A DNA stretch of 47,825 nucleotides from an uncultured Gammaproteobacteria bacterium (lineage in GTDB: Bacteria; Pseudomonadota; Gammaproteobacteria; Nitrosococcales; Methylophagaceae). Below, one piece after another: positions 27,747 to 36,612 of the stretch. A program made the translations under genes and the position numbers. Numbering within the stretch: position 1 is the stretch's first letter; every line of letters starts with the position of its first letter. Under the pieces are notes generated by a model. It was not told the DNA's origin and did no database searches. It saw only the letters and a list, made by a program, of their open reading frames with translations. The DNA lies in contig CAJQOM010000019.1 in assembly GCA_905479985.1 (NCBI GenBank), forward strand, positions 1 through 47,825. Reading direction: 5' to 3'.

Positions 27747-28063
27747 GGCTTTGATCTATTGGCTTTTTCTTCGAGTCCAGACAAGCCGAACCGACGATCT
27801 AACTCATCTAAAATCAGCTGATGGTCGATATTATTATGGGCTAACAGCACCATGCTGTGGAACCAAAGATCAGCCGTTTCGTAAATAATTTCATCGCGAT
27901 CACCACCCTTACCTGCAATCACAGTTTCGGTAGCTTCCTCGCCTAATTTTTTGAGAATTTTATCCGTACCGGCTTCGTATAAACTAGCCACGTAAGAACT
28001 GTCAGCATCAGCTGATTTGCGGGCTTCGAGCACTGCGGCTAATTGGCTTAATACATCACTCAT
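27743..28063 (-). CDS. hisE: Phosphoribosyl-ATP pyrophosphatase
   Basis: The 106-residue all-helical protein contains the acidic metal-binding pattern [29 protein letters not shown] split over two helices, typical of HisE. It converts PR-ATP to PR-AMP in step 2 of histidine synthesis. It is separate from hisI here, with a four-base overlap, rather than fused as in enterobacteria. Confidence 0.95.
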   Translation of the reverse strand: MSDVLSQLAAVLEARKSADADSSYVASLYEAGTDKILKKLGEEATETVIAGKGGDRDEIIYETADLWFHSMVLLAHNNIDHQLILDELDRRFGLSGLEEKANRSKP

Positions 28064-28440
28064 GAATATATCTCTTTAGGATCTTTTAATACGGGATCAG
28101 CGCTGACCCATTCATTATTTTCTAGGCGCAGATAAAAACAATGATGACGACCAGTATGACAAGCTATCCCGCCTAATTGTTCAACCTCTAGTAATACTGC
28201 ATCATGATCACAATCTATCCTGATCGACTTTACTTGTTGCTGGTGACCTGATGTTTCACCCTTATGCCAAAGTCGTTGGCGAGAACGTGACCAGTAAACA
28301 GCATGACCTGTTTCAAGGGTGAGCGCTAAGGACTCGCGATTCATCCAGGCTAAGGTCAAGACTTGCTTAGTCTCAATTTCTTGTGCGATAACAGGGACCA
28401 GCCCGTCATCGTTCCATTTTACTTGTTCAAGCCAAGTCAT
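28060..28440 (-). CDS. hisI: Phosphoribosyl-AMP cyclohydrolase
   Basis: The 126-residue protein has the conserved [19 protein letters not shown] block, the metal-binding CDHDA and the C-terminal [10 protein letters not shown] motif. It opens the adenine ring of PR-AMP (step 3). It overlaps hisF upstream and hisE downstream by four bases each. Confidence 0.95.
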   Translation of the reverse strand: MTWLEQVKWNDDGLVPVIAQEIETKQVLTLAWMNRESLALTLETGHAVYWSRSRQRLWHKGETSGHQQQVKSIRIDCDHDAVLLEVEQLGGIACHTGRHHCFYLRLENNEWVSADPVLKDPKEIYS

Positions 28441-29213
28441 GTTATCCGCACCTCAATACCTTGGCTGGCCATTTGTTGTTTGGCTTCACCTACGGTATGT
28501 TCACCGAAATGAAAAATACTCGCGGCTAATACGGCATCTGCTTCGCCCAACTTTACGCCATCGGTTAAATCTTGTAATTTTCCGACACCGCCAGAGGCAA
28601 TCACGGGGATAGTCACGGCTTGGCTAACAGCGCGGGTTAACGCCAAATCAAAGCCAGATTTAGTCCCATCACGGTCCATGCTGGTTAATAAGATTTCACC
28701 CGCACCATGAGACGCCATCTTTTTAGCCCATTCAACCGCATCAATGCCTGTCGGCTTGCGGCCACCATGGGTGAAGATTTCCCATTTATCGGCGTCGCCA
28801 TCAGGAGAAACCCGCTTGGCATCAATCGCGACAACGATACATTGCGAGCCAAATTTCTCTGCAGCTTCTCGAACGAACTCAGGGTTGGTAATCGCTGCTG
28901 AGTTAATGCCAACTTTATCAGCGCCAGCATTAAGCATACGACGAATATCTTCTAGTTTACGAATGCCACCACCGACAGTGAGTGGAATAAAGACTTGGCT
29001 AGCAACGGCTTCAACGACATGGACAATGGTATCCCGATTATCATGTGTGGCGGTAATATCCAAAAAAGTCAGCTCATCAGCACCTTGTTCATCATAACGC
29101 TTAGCAATTTCAACGGGGTCACCGGCATCGCGGATGTCGACAAATTGAACACCTTTAACAACACGGCCATTATCGACATCGAGACAAGGAATAATACGTT
29201 TCGCTAAGCCCAT
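28437..29213 (-). CDS. hisF: Imidazole glycerol phosphate synthase, cyclase subunit
   Basis: A 258-residue (beta/alpha)8 barrel starting with [21 protein letters not shown], including catalytic D11. The second catalytic Asp lies in [10 protein letters not shown], and late phosphate loops [10 protein letters not shown] and ADAVLAAS are present. Together with HisH it makes imidazole glycerol phosphate and AICAR. Confidence 0.97.
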   Translation of the reverse strand: MGLAKRIIPCLDVDNGRVVKGVQFVDIRDAGDPVEIAKRYDEQGADELTFLDITATHDNRDTIVHVVEAVASQVFIPLTVGGGIRKLEDIRRMLNAGADKVGINSAAITNPEFVREAAEKFGSQCIVVAIDAKRVSPDGDADKWEIFTHGGRKPTGIDAVEWAKKMASHGAGEILLTSMDRDGTKSGFDLALTRAVSQAVTIPVIASGGVGKLQDLTDGVKLGEADAVLAASIFHFGEHTVGEAKQQMASQGIEVRIT

Positions 29214-29217
29214 GTTA

Positions 29218-29970
29218 TTAAGTGTAATCTTGTGGCGGGTTTAAGCGATCAGCCAAAGATTGGCCTTCAGCAAGATCAATGGTGCCTTCATAAATCGCAC
29301 GACCAACAATGGCTCCCATCACGCCTTCACTTTCGTAATGGCATAAGGCTTTAATATCGTCATAATCGGTGACACCGCCAGATGCAATAACAGGAATATT
29401 GATAGCACGTGCTAAATCGCGAGTAGATTCTAAATTCACGCCTTGCATCATGCCATCACGGCTGATATCAGTGTAAACAATGGCTTCGACACCATCTTGT
29501 TCAAACTGTTTTGCGATGTCGGTAACGTCATGATGAGATAGTTTTGACCAACCATCAATGGCCACTTTGCCATCTTTAGCATCTAAACCGACAATGATAT
29601 GCCCCGGGAATTCCGCACAAACATCCCCAACAAAATGGGGGGCATTGATCGCCTTTGTACCAATAATGGTATAGCGAACACCGGCCTCGAGATAAGCTTG
29701 AATGGTATCTTCATCACGAATACCGCCACCGATTTGTACATCAAGATCAGGGAAGGTACTACAAATCTCATGAACGACACCGGCATTCACCGGCTTACCG
29801 GCAAAAGCACCATCGAGATCGACAATGTGCAAACGTTTAGCACCTGCATCAACCCACTGTTTAGCAACGGCAACGGGATCTTTAGAAAATACCGTATTGT
29901 CTTCCATTCGACCTTGTCTCAGGCGGACGCAATGCCCCTCTTTCAGGTCAATAGCAGGAATTAACAACAT
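29218..29970 (-). CDS. hisA: Phosphoribosylformimino-5-aminoimidazole carboxamide ribotide isomerase
   Basis: A 250-residue (beta/alpha)8 barrel with the HisA start [19 protein letters not shown] (catalytic D8). It also has the [12 protein letters not shown] loop and the second catalytic Asp in [10 protein letters not shown]. It performs the Amadori isomerisation before HisF. The stop is four bases from the hisF start, and the ribosome site GGAG is well placed. Confidence 0.96.
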   Translation of the reverse strand: MLLIPAIDLKEGHCVRLRQGRMEDNTVFSKDPVAVAKQWVDAGAKRLHIVDLDGAFAGKPVNAGVVHEICSTFPDLDVQIGGGIRDEDTIQAYLEAGVRYTIIGTKAINAPHFVGDVCAEFPGHIIVGLDAKDGKVAIDGWSKLSHHDVTDIAKQFEQDGVEAIVYTDISRDGMMQGVNLESTRDLARAINIPVIASGGVTDYDDIKALCHYESEGVMGAIVGRAIYEGTIDLAEGQSLADRLNPPQDYT

Positions 29971-29994
29971 AACACTGTCTCCATTTTGTCAGAT

Positions 29995-30636
29995 TTAGGA
30001 TTGTCCATCCCAGTTTAAAAAGTTCTTAAGCAATTGTAATCCAGCCGATTGGCTCTTTTCCGGATGAAATTGCGCAGCAAAAATATTGTCTTGGCTCAGT
30101 GCCGCGGTAAATGTGTGTTGATATTGGCTGGTTGCAGCGGTGACAGAGGCTTGCTCTGGATCAACAAAGTAACTGTGCACAAAATAGAAGCGACTCGCGT
30201 CATCAATACTCTGCCATAGCGGATGTGACCCGCTTTGTTGGACTTCATTCCATCCCATGTGGGGGACTTTAAAGTCGTTTTCTGTTCGTATGCGTTGGGT
30301 ATCGAATTGACGGACTTGACCAGGAATAATACTCAGGCTCGTCACACCGCCATTTTCTTCACTATGGCTTAATAAAGCCTGCATGCCTAAGCAAATACCG
30401 AGGAAAGGTTTCGTTTGAGCCGCTTCACGGATAACATCATCAAGTCCTAAGCGAGTGAGCTCGGCAACGCAATCACGGATAGCGCCGACACCTGGGAAAA
30501 CAACATGACTTGCATTGAGGATTTGCTTGGGGTCTGCAGTAACGTGAACAGCCGTATTTTCCGCAACCGCTTCTAACGCTTTAGAAACAGAGCGTAAATT
30601 ACCCATACCATAATCAATCACAGCTACGTGACGCAT
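29995..30636 (-). CDS. hisH: Imidazole glycerol phosphate synthase, glutamine amidotransferase subunit
   Basis: The 213-residue class I amidotransferase has the nucleophile segment PFLGICLGMQ and the His/Glu pair in QFHPEKSQ. The N-terminus is IDYGMGNLRSVSKAL. It supplies ammonia from glutamine to HisF. It lies 24 bases before hisA. Confidence 0.96.
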   Translation of the reverse strand: MRHVAVIDYGMGNLRSVSKALEAVAENTAVHVTADPKQILNASHVVFPGVGAIRDCVAELTRLGLDDVIREAAQTKPFLGICLGMQALLSHSEENGGVTSLSIIPGQVRQFDTQRIRTENDFKVPHMGWNEVQQSGSHPLWQSIDDASRFYFVHSYFVDPEQASVTAATSQYQHTFTAALSQDNIFAAQFHPEKSQSAGLQLLKNFLNWDGQS

Positions 30637-30705
30637 AACAAACCTATCTGAATTATCATTTTCTATTTTACGCGTTTAACAGACACCTTAATATGTAAGC
30701 GTGCT

Positions 30706-31299
30706 TTAAAGGCTACCTTTGGTCGATGGCATTTGTCCTAACGCGCGGGCGTCAAGTGTCACAGCCATGCGCAAGGCGCGGCCAAAGGCTTTAAACATCG
30801 TCTCTGCAATATGGTGTGCGTTGCGGCCTTTTAGGTTATCAATATGTAAGCTGACACCGGCGTGATTTACAAAGCCTTGGAAAAACTCATAGAATAAATC
30901 GACATCAAACTCACCGATTTTATCGCGGTTAAAAGTGACATCGTATTCAAAGCCTGGTCGGCCAGATAGATCTAACACGACGCGGCTCAAAGCTTCATCT
31001 AGCGGGACGTAACTGTGGCCATAACGCACAACCCCTTTTTTATTGCCAAGCGCTTTCTTAAAGGCTTGACCAAGGGTAATACCGATATCTTCCACGGTGT
31101 GGTGAGCATCAATTTGCAAGTCGCCATTGGCTTTGATCGCGAGATCAAATAAACCATGACGGGCAATTTGTTCCATCATATGATCAAGGAAAGGCACACC
31201 CGTTTCGGCACTAAATTGGCCCTGCCCATCGAGGTTAATCGAGACCTCAATTTGGGTTTCAAGTGTGTTACGCGCAACAGTGGCGGTGCGAGTTGTCAT
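30706..31299 (-). CDS. hisB: Imidazoleglycerol-phosphate dehydratase
   Basis: The 197-residue monofunctional IGP dehydratase has the two metal-binding histidine repeats [11 protein letters not shown] and [18 protein letters not shown] chose the ATG at 31299 ([12 protein letters not shown]) because it has an AGGA site six bases upstream and gives the family length. An upstream in-frame start would add 37 unrelated residues. It lacks the phosphatase domain found in E. coli HisB. It is first in hisBHAFIE-hinT-tatABC. Confidence 0.96.
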   Translation of the reverse strand: MTTRTATVARNTLETQIEVSINLDGQGQFSAETGVPFLDHMMEQIARHGLFDLAIKANGDLQIDAHHTVEDIGITLGQAFKKALGNKKGVVRYGHSYVPLDEALSRVVLDLSGRPGFEYDVTFNRDKIGEFDVDLFYEFFQGFVNHAGVSLHIDNLKGRNAHHIAETMFKAFGRALRMAVTLDARALGQMPSTKGSL

Positions 31300-31368
31300 G
31301 GTGTGTCCTAGCGCATTGATAAGTAGAAATAAACAATGATAACTGTTTAAGCGATTGGTTTGAAGGAT

Positions 31369-31397
31369 ATCATAGTCAATTAGTGCGAGTATGAGAA
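31369..31397 (-). promoter_or_regulatory. Possible promoter of the his-hinT-tat operon
   Basis: On the minus strand a TTCTCA -35 (31392-31397) and a TATGAT -10 (31369-31374) are separated by 17 bases, about 70 bases upstream of hisB. Both are partial matches to the sigma-70 consensus. Confidence 0.35.
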
Positions 31398-31491
31398 GCA
31401 GCGATGTCACAAATCAAGGTATTTAACCCTTCAGTGAACTGCTGATTCTAGTAAGTAATGGTCAAGTATTAAGAGGCAGGAAACATCCTTT

Positions 31492-33213
31492 CTAGGAAGT
31501 TTGAGGGGTTTCGAGTGCTGTAAAGGCGTCAGCCGTGCTTAAAAAAACTTGGCCTTGGAGCTGCGTCATAAAGCGCGTTGGTGAGAGCTTGTCCATGACC
31601 GGCCCTTTTACCTCAGCAAGGTGCACAGTGACCCCGGCCTCCTGTAATGCCTCAGACAAGTGCTCAAGCGTCTCCAAAGCACTACTATCAATAAAGTTAA
31701 TACCACTACAGACTAAGACTAAATGCTGAATGTCAGGATGTTCAGCGACTTTGTCTGAAATCAGGTTTTCAATATAACTTGAATTAACGAAGAACAGGCT
31801 TTCATCAATGCGTAAAGCCAATATGTGAGCAGGGCTCTGAGCGTCATACCGTAGAACATTGCGAAAGTGGCCGTGATCATCAATACGCCCCAAAACCGCG
31901 ACATGAGGTTGGCTGGTGCGTAATAAGAAAAAGAACACTGATAAAACAACACCGACGAGAATGCCAAGCTCTACACCCATAAACAACACAACAAAAAAGG
32001 TCACTAGCATTGAGATAGCATCACCTTTGTTATAACGCCAAAGGTCTATCAGCCCTTTCATATCAAATAATTTCGTGACAGCGATAATGACAATAGACGA
32101 TAAGACGGCTAATGGCAGATAATAAAACAGCGGTGTCAGAAAGAGGACAACGATTAAAACCAATAAGCCGGTGAAAATAGAGGCAAACGGTGTTTGAGCG
32201 CCAGCACTATAATTGACAATCGAGCGGCTTAACCCCCCCGTAATCGGGTAAGCGCCGGTGAAGGAAGCGCCGAGGTTTGCCATCCCTAAGCCAAATAATT
32301 CTTTATTGGGCTCAATCTTTTCTCGTTCCTTGCTAGCGAGAGATTTGGCAACTGAAATACTTTCAATCGTACCAACCAAAGCGATTAAGATGGCCGGGCC
32401 GAGTAACTCCCAAACTAAATCTTGATCAAGGTGAGGTATGCCAAAGCTGGGTAAACCGCTTGGAATATCACCGACAATCCGCAAATTGAACGCATCATGC
32501 CAACCAAAATACCAAGAAGCGATGGTAAAGAGTGCGACAGCAAATAAGGGTCCAAGCTTTGACATGACATTGACGAAGATAGCTGAAAGTTTAAGCCGTG
32601 TTAACAACCGTTTTAAAGCCCCGCCCGAAGAAAGAATAATCACAATAGAAGCAATACCGACGAATAAGGCCAAGACATTGCTTTCTTGCCAATGATTTAA
32701 AACATAAAACAGCTTTTCAAAACTATTCAGGCCCGATGGAATGGTCATGCCAAGGAAGTACTTTAATTGGCTCATGCCAATGATAATGGCGGCAGCACTG
32801 GTAAAACCATTCAGGATCGGTTTGCTGAGCAAGGTGGCCAACACGCCAAGGCGAGCCAAACTCATAATAATCAACAAGACGCCACTCAATAATGCAATGA
32901 TCAGTGCGCCGATATGGTAGTCAGTGCTGCCAGAAGCGGCGACCTCACCCATCACGCTGGCGGTCATCAATGACACCAGTGCGACAGGGCCAACGGCCAG
33001 GTAACGACTGCTACCAAATAAGGCATAGAGCATCATCGGCACAATACTCGCATACAGGCCAATTTCAGGCGATAAACCGGCCAATAAAGCATAGGCCATT
33101 GATTGGGGAATGATCATGATAGCAACAGTGATGCCAGCGACAATATCACCAGAAAGTGTTTGGCGTGTGTAGTCTGGTAGCCATTGCAAAATAGGCAGTA
33201 TTTTCTTAATCAC
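31492..33213 (-). CDS. SulP-family anion transporter with STAS domain
   Basis: The 573-residue protein has the SLC26/SulP membrane domain (about 10-14 helices; IPQSMAYALLAGLSPEIGLYAS signature at the start, FTGAYPITGGLSRSIVNYSAGAQTP in the middle). A C-terminal STAS domain follows (about 435-560, with LVCSGINFIDSSALETLEHL). The start codon is GTG with an AAGG site. SulP proteins move sulfate, bicarbonate or other anions. Beside genes that produce sulfate, a sulfate role in either direction is plausible but unproven. A terminator separates it from sqr. Confidence 0.88.
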   Translation of the reverse strand: MIKKILPILQWLPDYTRQTLSGDIVAGITVAIMIIPQSMAYALLAGLSPEIGLYASIVPMMLYALFGSSRYLAVGPVALVSLMTASVMGEVAASGSTDYHIGALIIALLSGVLLIIMSLARLGVLATLLSKPILNGFTSAAAIIIGMSQLKYFLGMTIPSGLNSFEKLFYVLNHWQESNVLALFVGIASIVIILSSGGALKRLLTRLKLSAIFVNVMSKLGPLFAVALFTIASWYFGWHDAFNLRIVGDIPSGLPSFGIPHLDQDLVWELLGPAILIALVGTIESISVAKSLASKEREKIEPNKELFGLGMANLGASFTGAYPITGGLSRSIVNYSAGAQTPFASIFTGLLVLIVVLFLTPLFYYLPLAVLSSIVIIAVTKLFDMKGLIDLWRYNKGDAISMLVTFFVVLFMGVELGILVGVVLSVFFFLLRTSQPHVAVLGRIDDHGHFRNVLRYDAQSPAHILALRIDESLFFVNSSYIENLISDKVAEHPDIQHLVLVCSGINFIDSSALETLEHLSEALQEAGVTVHLAEVKGPVMDKLSPTRFMTQLQGQVFLSTADAFTALETPQTS

Positions 33214-33265
33214 GGTATGCCTTGTTGAGGAAGCTGATAGATAAAATAAGGGGTTAAAACAAATA

Positions 33266-33299
33266 AACTGCCAACCCGGTCTAAATTGGATTGGCAGTT
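33266..33299 (-). terminator. Intrinsic terminator downstream of sqr
   Basis: Nine-base perfect arms (AACTGCCAA at 33266-33274 and its complement at 33291-33299). On the minus strand the stem is followed by TTATTTGTTTT. It ends the mto-sqr transcript before the SulP gene. Confidence 0.8.
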
Positions 33300-33358
33300 C
33301 GATGTGTTTCCTAGCAAAAGTCAGTATCAGTAAACTGATTTAGGGCCATTAATAAAGT

Positions 33359-34549
33359 CTAAAAGCGGCCTTTTAACATACCGTACCAGTAAAGTTTAGG
33401 CAGGATATCTTTCTTCAAGAGATACATGCTCTTTCTTTCCACGCTTTGATCGAATGGGAAGGTTTCTTTCGGATTTAAGTCATAATCAAACTCAGCCAGT
33501 ATCAAACGGCCGTAGCCAGTTACCAGTGGACATGAGGTATAGCCGTCATATTGATCAACAAGCGGCTGATTATCTCTAGCAGAAAGAATATTCCTTACCA
33601 TTACCGGGACTTGTGCACGAATCGCAGCTGCTGTTTTAGAGGTCGGTAAGCTACTGCAGTCGCCACAGGCGAAGATATTATCGTAGGTATTATGTTGCAT
33701 AGTGTCTTTATCAACATCAACCCAACCCGCATCATTCGTTAAGCTACTTTTCTTAATAAAAGTGAGTGGACCCATGCGCGGTGTGACATGCAACATGTCG
33801 TATTCCATCGAGACCAGTTCTTCAGAATCAAGATCTTTGAAGATAGCGACTTTGTTGTCAGCATCAACTTCAACTAAGTCATGACGGAATGTACGCTCAA
33901 TACCACGCGTATCACAGATTTTAGTCAATTGATCCGCATATTTTTTAACGGCAAAGATACCGGGCATACCCGATACAAATTTGACATCAATTTGGTTTCT
34001 AAGGCCAGAACGTTTGAAATGGTCTTCTGCGAGATACATGATTTTTTGTGGTGCACCGCCACATTTAATTGGGCTGCCAGGCTGGGTGAAGATAGCCGTT
34101 CCTTTACCTAAGTTTCGGATGTTTTCCCAAGTTGACTCAACAGATTTGTAGCTGTAGTTGCTACAAATGCCTTTTTTACCCAAATTAGGTGAGAGGCCTT
34201 TAATGTCAGTCCAGTTAATTTGCAAGCCAGCAGCAACCACCAAATACTCATAACTGAGGTCGCCATTTTCTTTTGTTGTCACTTTATTGTTTTCTGGATC
34301 AAAACCCGTAGCAGCATCTCTAATCCAATCGCATCCTTCTGGAATAAGCGTAGCCGTATCTTTTTTGGAAACCTCTTTCGGCATGACGCCACCGCCAACC
34401 AATGTCCAAATTGGTTGATAATAATGCTCTGTCGAAGGTTCAATAATGGCAATACTGCCGCTGGGCAATTCTTTAACCAGTCTTGCTGCTGTACTAATGC
34501 CGGCTGCACCGCCACCCACGATTACAATTTCATAATGTTTATCAGTCAT
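33359..34549 (-). CDS. sqr: Sulfide:quinone oxidoreductase
   Basis: The 396-residue flavoprotein has the FAD motif VGGGAAG (residues 11-17) and a second NAD/FAD-type motif FACGDCSS (294-300). The three cysteines expected for disulfide/polysulfide chemistry are present: C129 (GICSNY), C163 (IKCGGAPQK) and C340 (YTSCPLVTG). It oxidises sulfide to sulfane sulfur and passes electrons to quinone at the membrane surface. It lies downstream of the mtoX operon, so it is placed to remove the sulfide released by methanethiol oxidation. A palindrome in the 112-base gap upstream may give it separate control. Confidence 0.92.
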   Translation of the reverse strand: MTDKHYEIVIVGGGAAGISTAARLVKELPSGSIAIIEPSTEHYYQPIWTLVGGGVMPKEVSKKDTATLIPEGCDWIRDAATGFDPENNKVTTKENGDLSYEYLVVAAGLQINWTDIKGLSPNLGKKGICSNYSYKSVESTWENIRNLGKGTAIFTQPGSPIKCGGAPQKIMYLAEDHFKRSGLRNQIDVKFVSGMPGIFAVKKYADQLTKICDTRGIERTFRHDLVEVDADNKVAIFKDLDSEELVSMEYDMLHVTPRMGPLTFIKKSSLTNDAGWVDVDKDTMQHNTYDNIFACGDCSSLPTSKTAAAIRAQVPVMVRNILSARDNQPLVDQYDGYTSCPLVTGYGRLILAEFDYDLNPKETFPFDQSVERKSMYLLKKDILPKLYWYGMLKGRF

Positions 34550-34634
34550 AGCTCATGTTCTCATTAGTGACGCTGGAAGGATAGCGACAGATTTAAATAG
34601 GCTAGTTAATGGCTTAATTATAATCGGGCTAAAA

Positions 34635-34653
34635 GTTTAAGTCGAACTTAAAC
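34635..34653. repeat. Palindrome between the TlpA-like gene and sqr
   Basis: GTTTAAGT (34635-34642) and its exact complement (34646-34653) flank CGA. On the minus strand it is followed by TTTT, so it may be a weak terminator for the mtoX operon. It could equally be an operator for sqr. It begins eight bases beyond the stop of the TlpA-like gene. Confidence 0.6.
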
Positions 34654-34661
34654 GGAGGCGA

Positions 34662-35165
34662 TTATTTCTCGGTCATTAAAGCCCGCATTTTATCGATTTC
34701 CCATTCTCTTGGGCCGAGTGCTTTATAGATAAGTTTACCTTCTGGGCTAACAAGGTAGCTCATGGGTAAAGCACGCACTTCCCAGCCTTCAACTGACATA
34801 TTGGCATCTAAAACCGTTTTGAAGGTGATATTGTGCTTTTCAAGGAAAAGTCTTACTCGGCCTTGTGGTGGGCCTGCGTGGATAGCAATGATTTCAAAGC
34901 CATGTTCGCCATCTTCATTTAGAGCTTCATAGAGGGCCTGCATAGCAGGGAATTCTTTGATACAAGGGCTACACCAATGCGCCCAAAAGTTAACAAGAAT
35001 GTATTTACCTTCGTACTCTTTCATATTAAACGGCTGACCATTGCTATCTGGGAGCGCAATAGGCGGCGCAACACGAATTCCAGGCATCTCGGTCATGAGT
35101 GGTTTATCACTAGCGAAGCTCATTGAGCCAAAGAAAGCCAAGCAGATAAAAAGAGCCGCACGCAT
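34662..35165 (-). CDS. Periplasmic TlpA-type thioredoxin-fold protein
   Basis: The 167-residue product has a signal peptide (MRAALFICLAFFGSMSFA) and a TlpA/ResA-like thioredoxin domain with active site WCSPC in ILVNFWAHWCSPCIKEFP. It is CxxC, not the CxxxCP of Sco proteins. I chose the ATG at 35165 because AAGGA lies just upstream; a start at 35195 would overlap the upstream gene. It probably reduces disulfides or helps heme or copper maturation of the neighbouring peroxidase and MtoX. Published mtoX loci carry a Sco/SenC gene, so this may do an equivalent job. Confidence 0.82.
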   Translation of the reverse strand: MRAALFICLAFFGSMSFASDKPLMTEMPGIRVAPPIALPDSNGQPFNMKEYEGKYILVNFWAHWCSPCIKEFPAMQALYEALNEDGEHGFEIIAIHAGPPQGRVRLFLEKHNITFKTVLDANMSVEGWEVRALPMSYLVSPEGKLIYKALGPREWEIDKMRALMTEK

Positions 35166-35184
35166 TGAAGAATCCTTAAAAATA

Positions 35185-36591
35185 TTAGTGTTCATTTGTT
35201 GTGTCTCCTACCGGAGTTGCAAAAGCATCTGAAATCACTTCAGCAATATTGTCACCATTCAACGTCTTCATAAAAGTCATTAAGTCGTCGATCTCACCTT
35301 CTGTTAAACCAAGCGGTTGTATCAGGGGTGATTGTGTGACATTTGGAAAGTTACTTTCGTTCTTGAGCATGCCGCCTTCATTATAAAAAGCAATGACATC
35401 ACCCAAATTTAGCATCGAACCATCATGCATATAAGGTGCAGTTAACGCGACATTACGCAAAGAAGGTGTACGGTATTTCCAGCGATCATCAGGGTCTTGT
35501 GTGACTTCATAAAAGCCAACATCAGGGATCGGTGGGTGACCCACTAGGGCCTTTTTAGACTTTAAGACATAGGCGTAAGTACCCGGTGCAATAAGCATCC
35601 GTTCTTTATCAGGTTCTTTACCCATTGAGCGTTTAAAGCCAAGGCCGGTATTGTGCATCATATTATCGGTAAAAAGCGCTGTTTTCTGCCCCACGCTGTG
35701 ACAACTAACACATTGCCCTTTACCTTTAAAGACATTAAAGCCTCGAATGGCTTTTTCACTGATGGCATTAGCTTCTTTACCAAAATACCAGCGATCAAAT
35801 GCTGAGTTGCCCGACACAAGTACACGCTGGTAACTGGCGAGCGCTTTACCCATTGTGACAATATTGGGCCCTTTACCATCAAAAGCAGCTTCAAATAAGC
35901 CGGCATAATCAGGCATGTCTTTTACTTTTTGGATGACTTGGCCCATTGAGGTCATGGCCATTTCATTACGGGCTAGTAATGGCCCCCAAATTTGGTTTTC
36001 TAATGTGGTTTCACGGGCATCGTGAAAAAGGCGTTCTAAATACGCGGTATTGTAGATTGTAGGCGCATTTCGACGGTTTGATCGGCCCTCAAAACCAACG
36101 GCTTTCTCTAACTCATGGCTTGTGAAGCCTTGTTCAGGAATATGGCACATGGCGCATGAGAAAGTGTCGTTAAGGGATAAGCGACGATCAAAGAATAATT
36201 TTCTACCCAAATCAATTTTTTCGACAGTCAAAGGATTGTTGACTGGTACAGGAATTTTTGGCAGACCTAATGGCGGGTTTTCAATAACGCGGATTAAATC
36301 AGCTTTTGTTCCTTGTCGTGCAGAGATGGCAACGGAATTAGTTTGATAGCCAGTTGTTTCGTAACCAGCTTTATCATCACCAGCACCAATACGGACACCA
36401 TCAATGATATAGGCATTGCCAGAGGCAGAAGACGAGTCTTCTGCCTCTGGTGCCTGAATAGTGAAATGTTCTGAGTTATAAAAATCACGAGGCTTTTCTT
36501 GTTCTCGTACGTCATTATCTTTTGATAAGCCGTAGCTACTATAGAAACAAAGTGACAATAGCAGGCTTATTTTTACACCAGAATATCTCAT
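35185..36591 (-). CDS. Di-heme cytochrome c peroxidase / MauG-family protein
   Basis: The 468-residue secreted protein has two c-type heme motifs, CAMCH at residues 146-150 and CVSCH at 294-298. It also has the family segments LGRKLFFDRRLS and YRTPSLRNVALTAPYMHDGS. There is a signal peptide and an unusually long N-terminal extension of about 115 residues. Family members reduce hydrogen peroxide or, like MauG, oxidise protein side chains. Directly after mtoX (21 bases) it could remove the peroxide made by MtoX or modify MtoX; mauG-like genes are known next to mtoX in other methylotrophs. Confidence 0.88.
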   Translation of the reverse strand: MRYSGVKISLLLSLCFYSSYGLSKDNDVREQEKPRDFYNSEHFTIQAPEAEDSSSASGNAYIIDGVRIGAGDDKAGYETTGYQTNSVAISARQGTKADLIRVIENPPLGLPKIPVPVNNPLTVEKIDLGRKLFFDRRLSLNDTFSCAMCHIPEQGFTSHELEKAVGFEGRSNRRNAPTIYNTAYLERLFHDARETTLENQIWGPLLARNEMAMTSMGQVIQKVKDMPDYAGLFEAAFDGKGPNIVTMGKALASYQRVLVSGNSAFDRWYFGKEANAISEKAIRGFNVFKGKGQCVSCHSVGQKTALFTDNMMHNTGLGFKRSMGKEPDKERMLIAPGTYAYVLKSKKALVGHPPIPDVGFYEVTQDPDDRWKYRTPSLRNVALTAPYMHDGSMLNLGDVIAFYNEGGMLKNESNFPNVTQSPLIQPLGLTEGEIDDLMTFMKTLNGDNIAEVISDAFATPVGDTTNEH

Positions 36592-36612
36592 TTTTTCTCT
36601 TTTTTACGCTGA

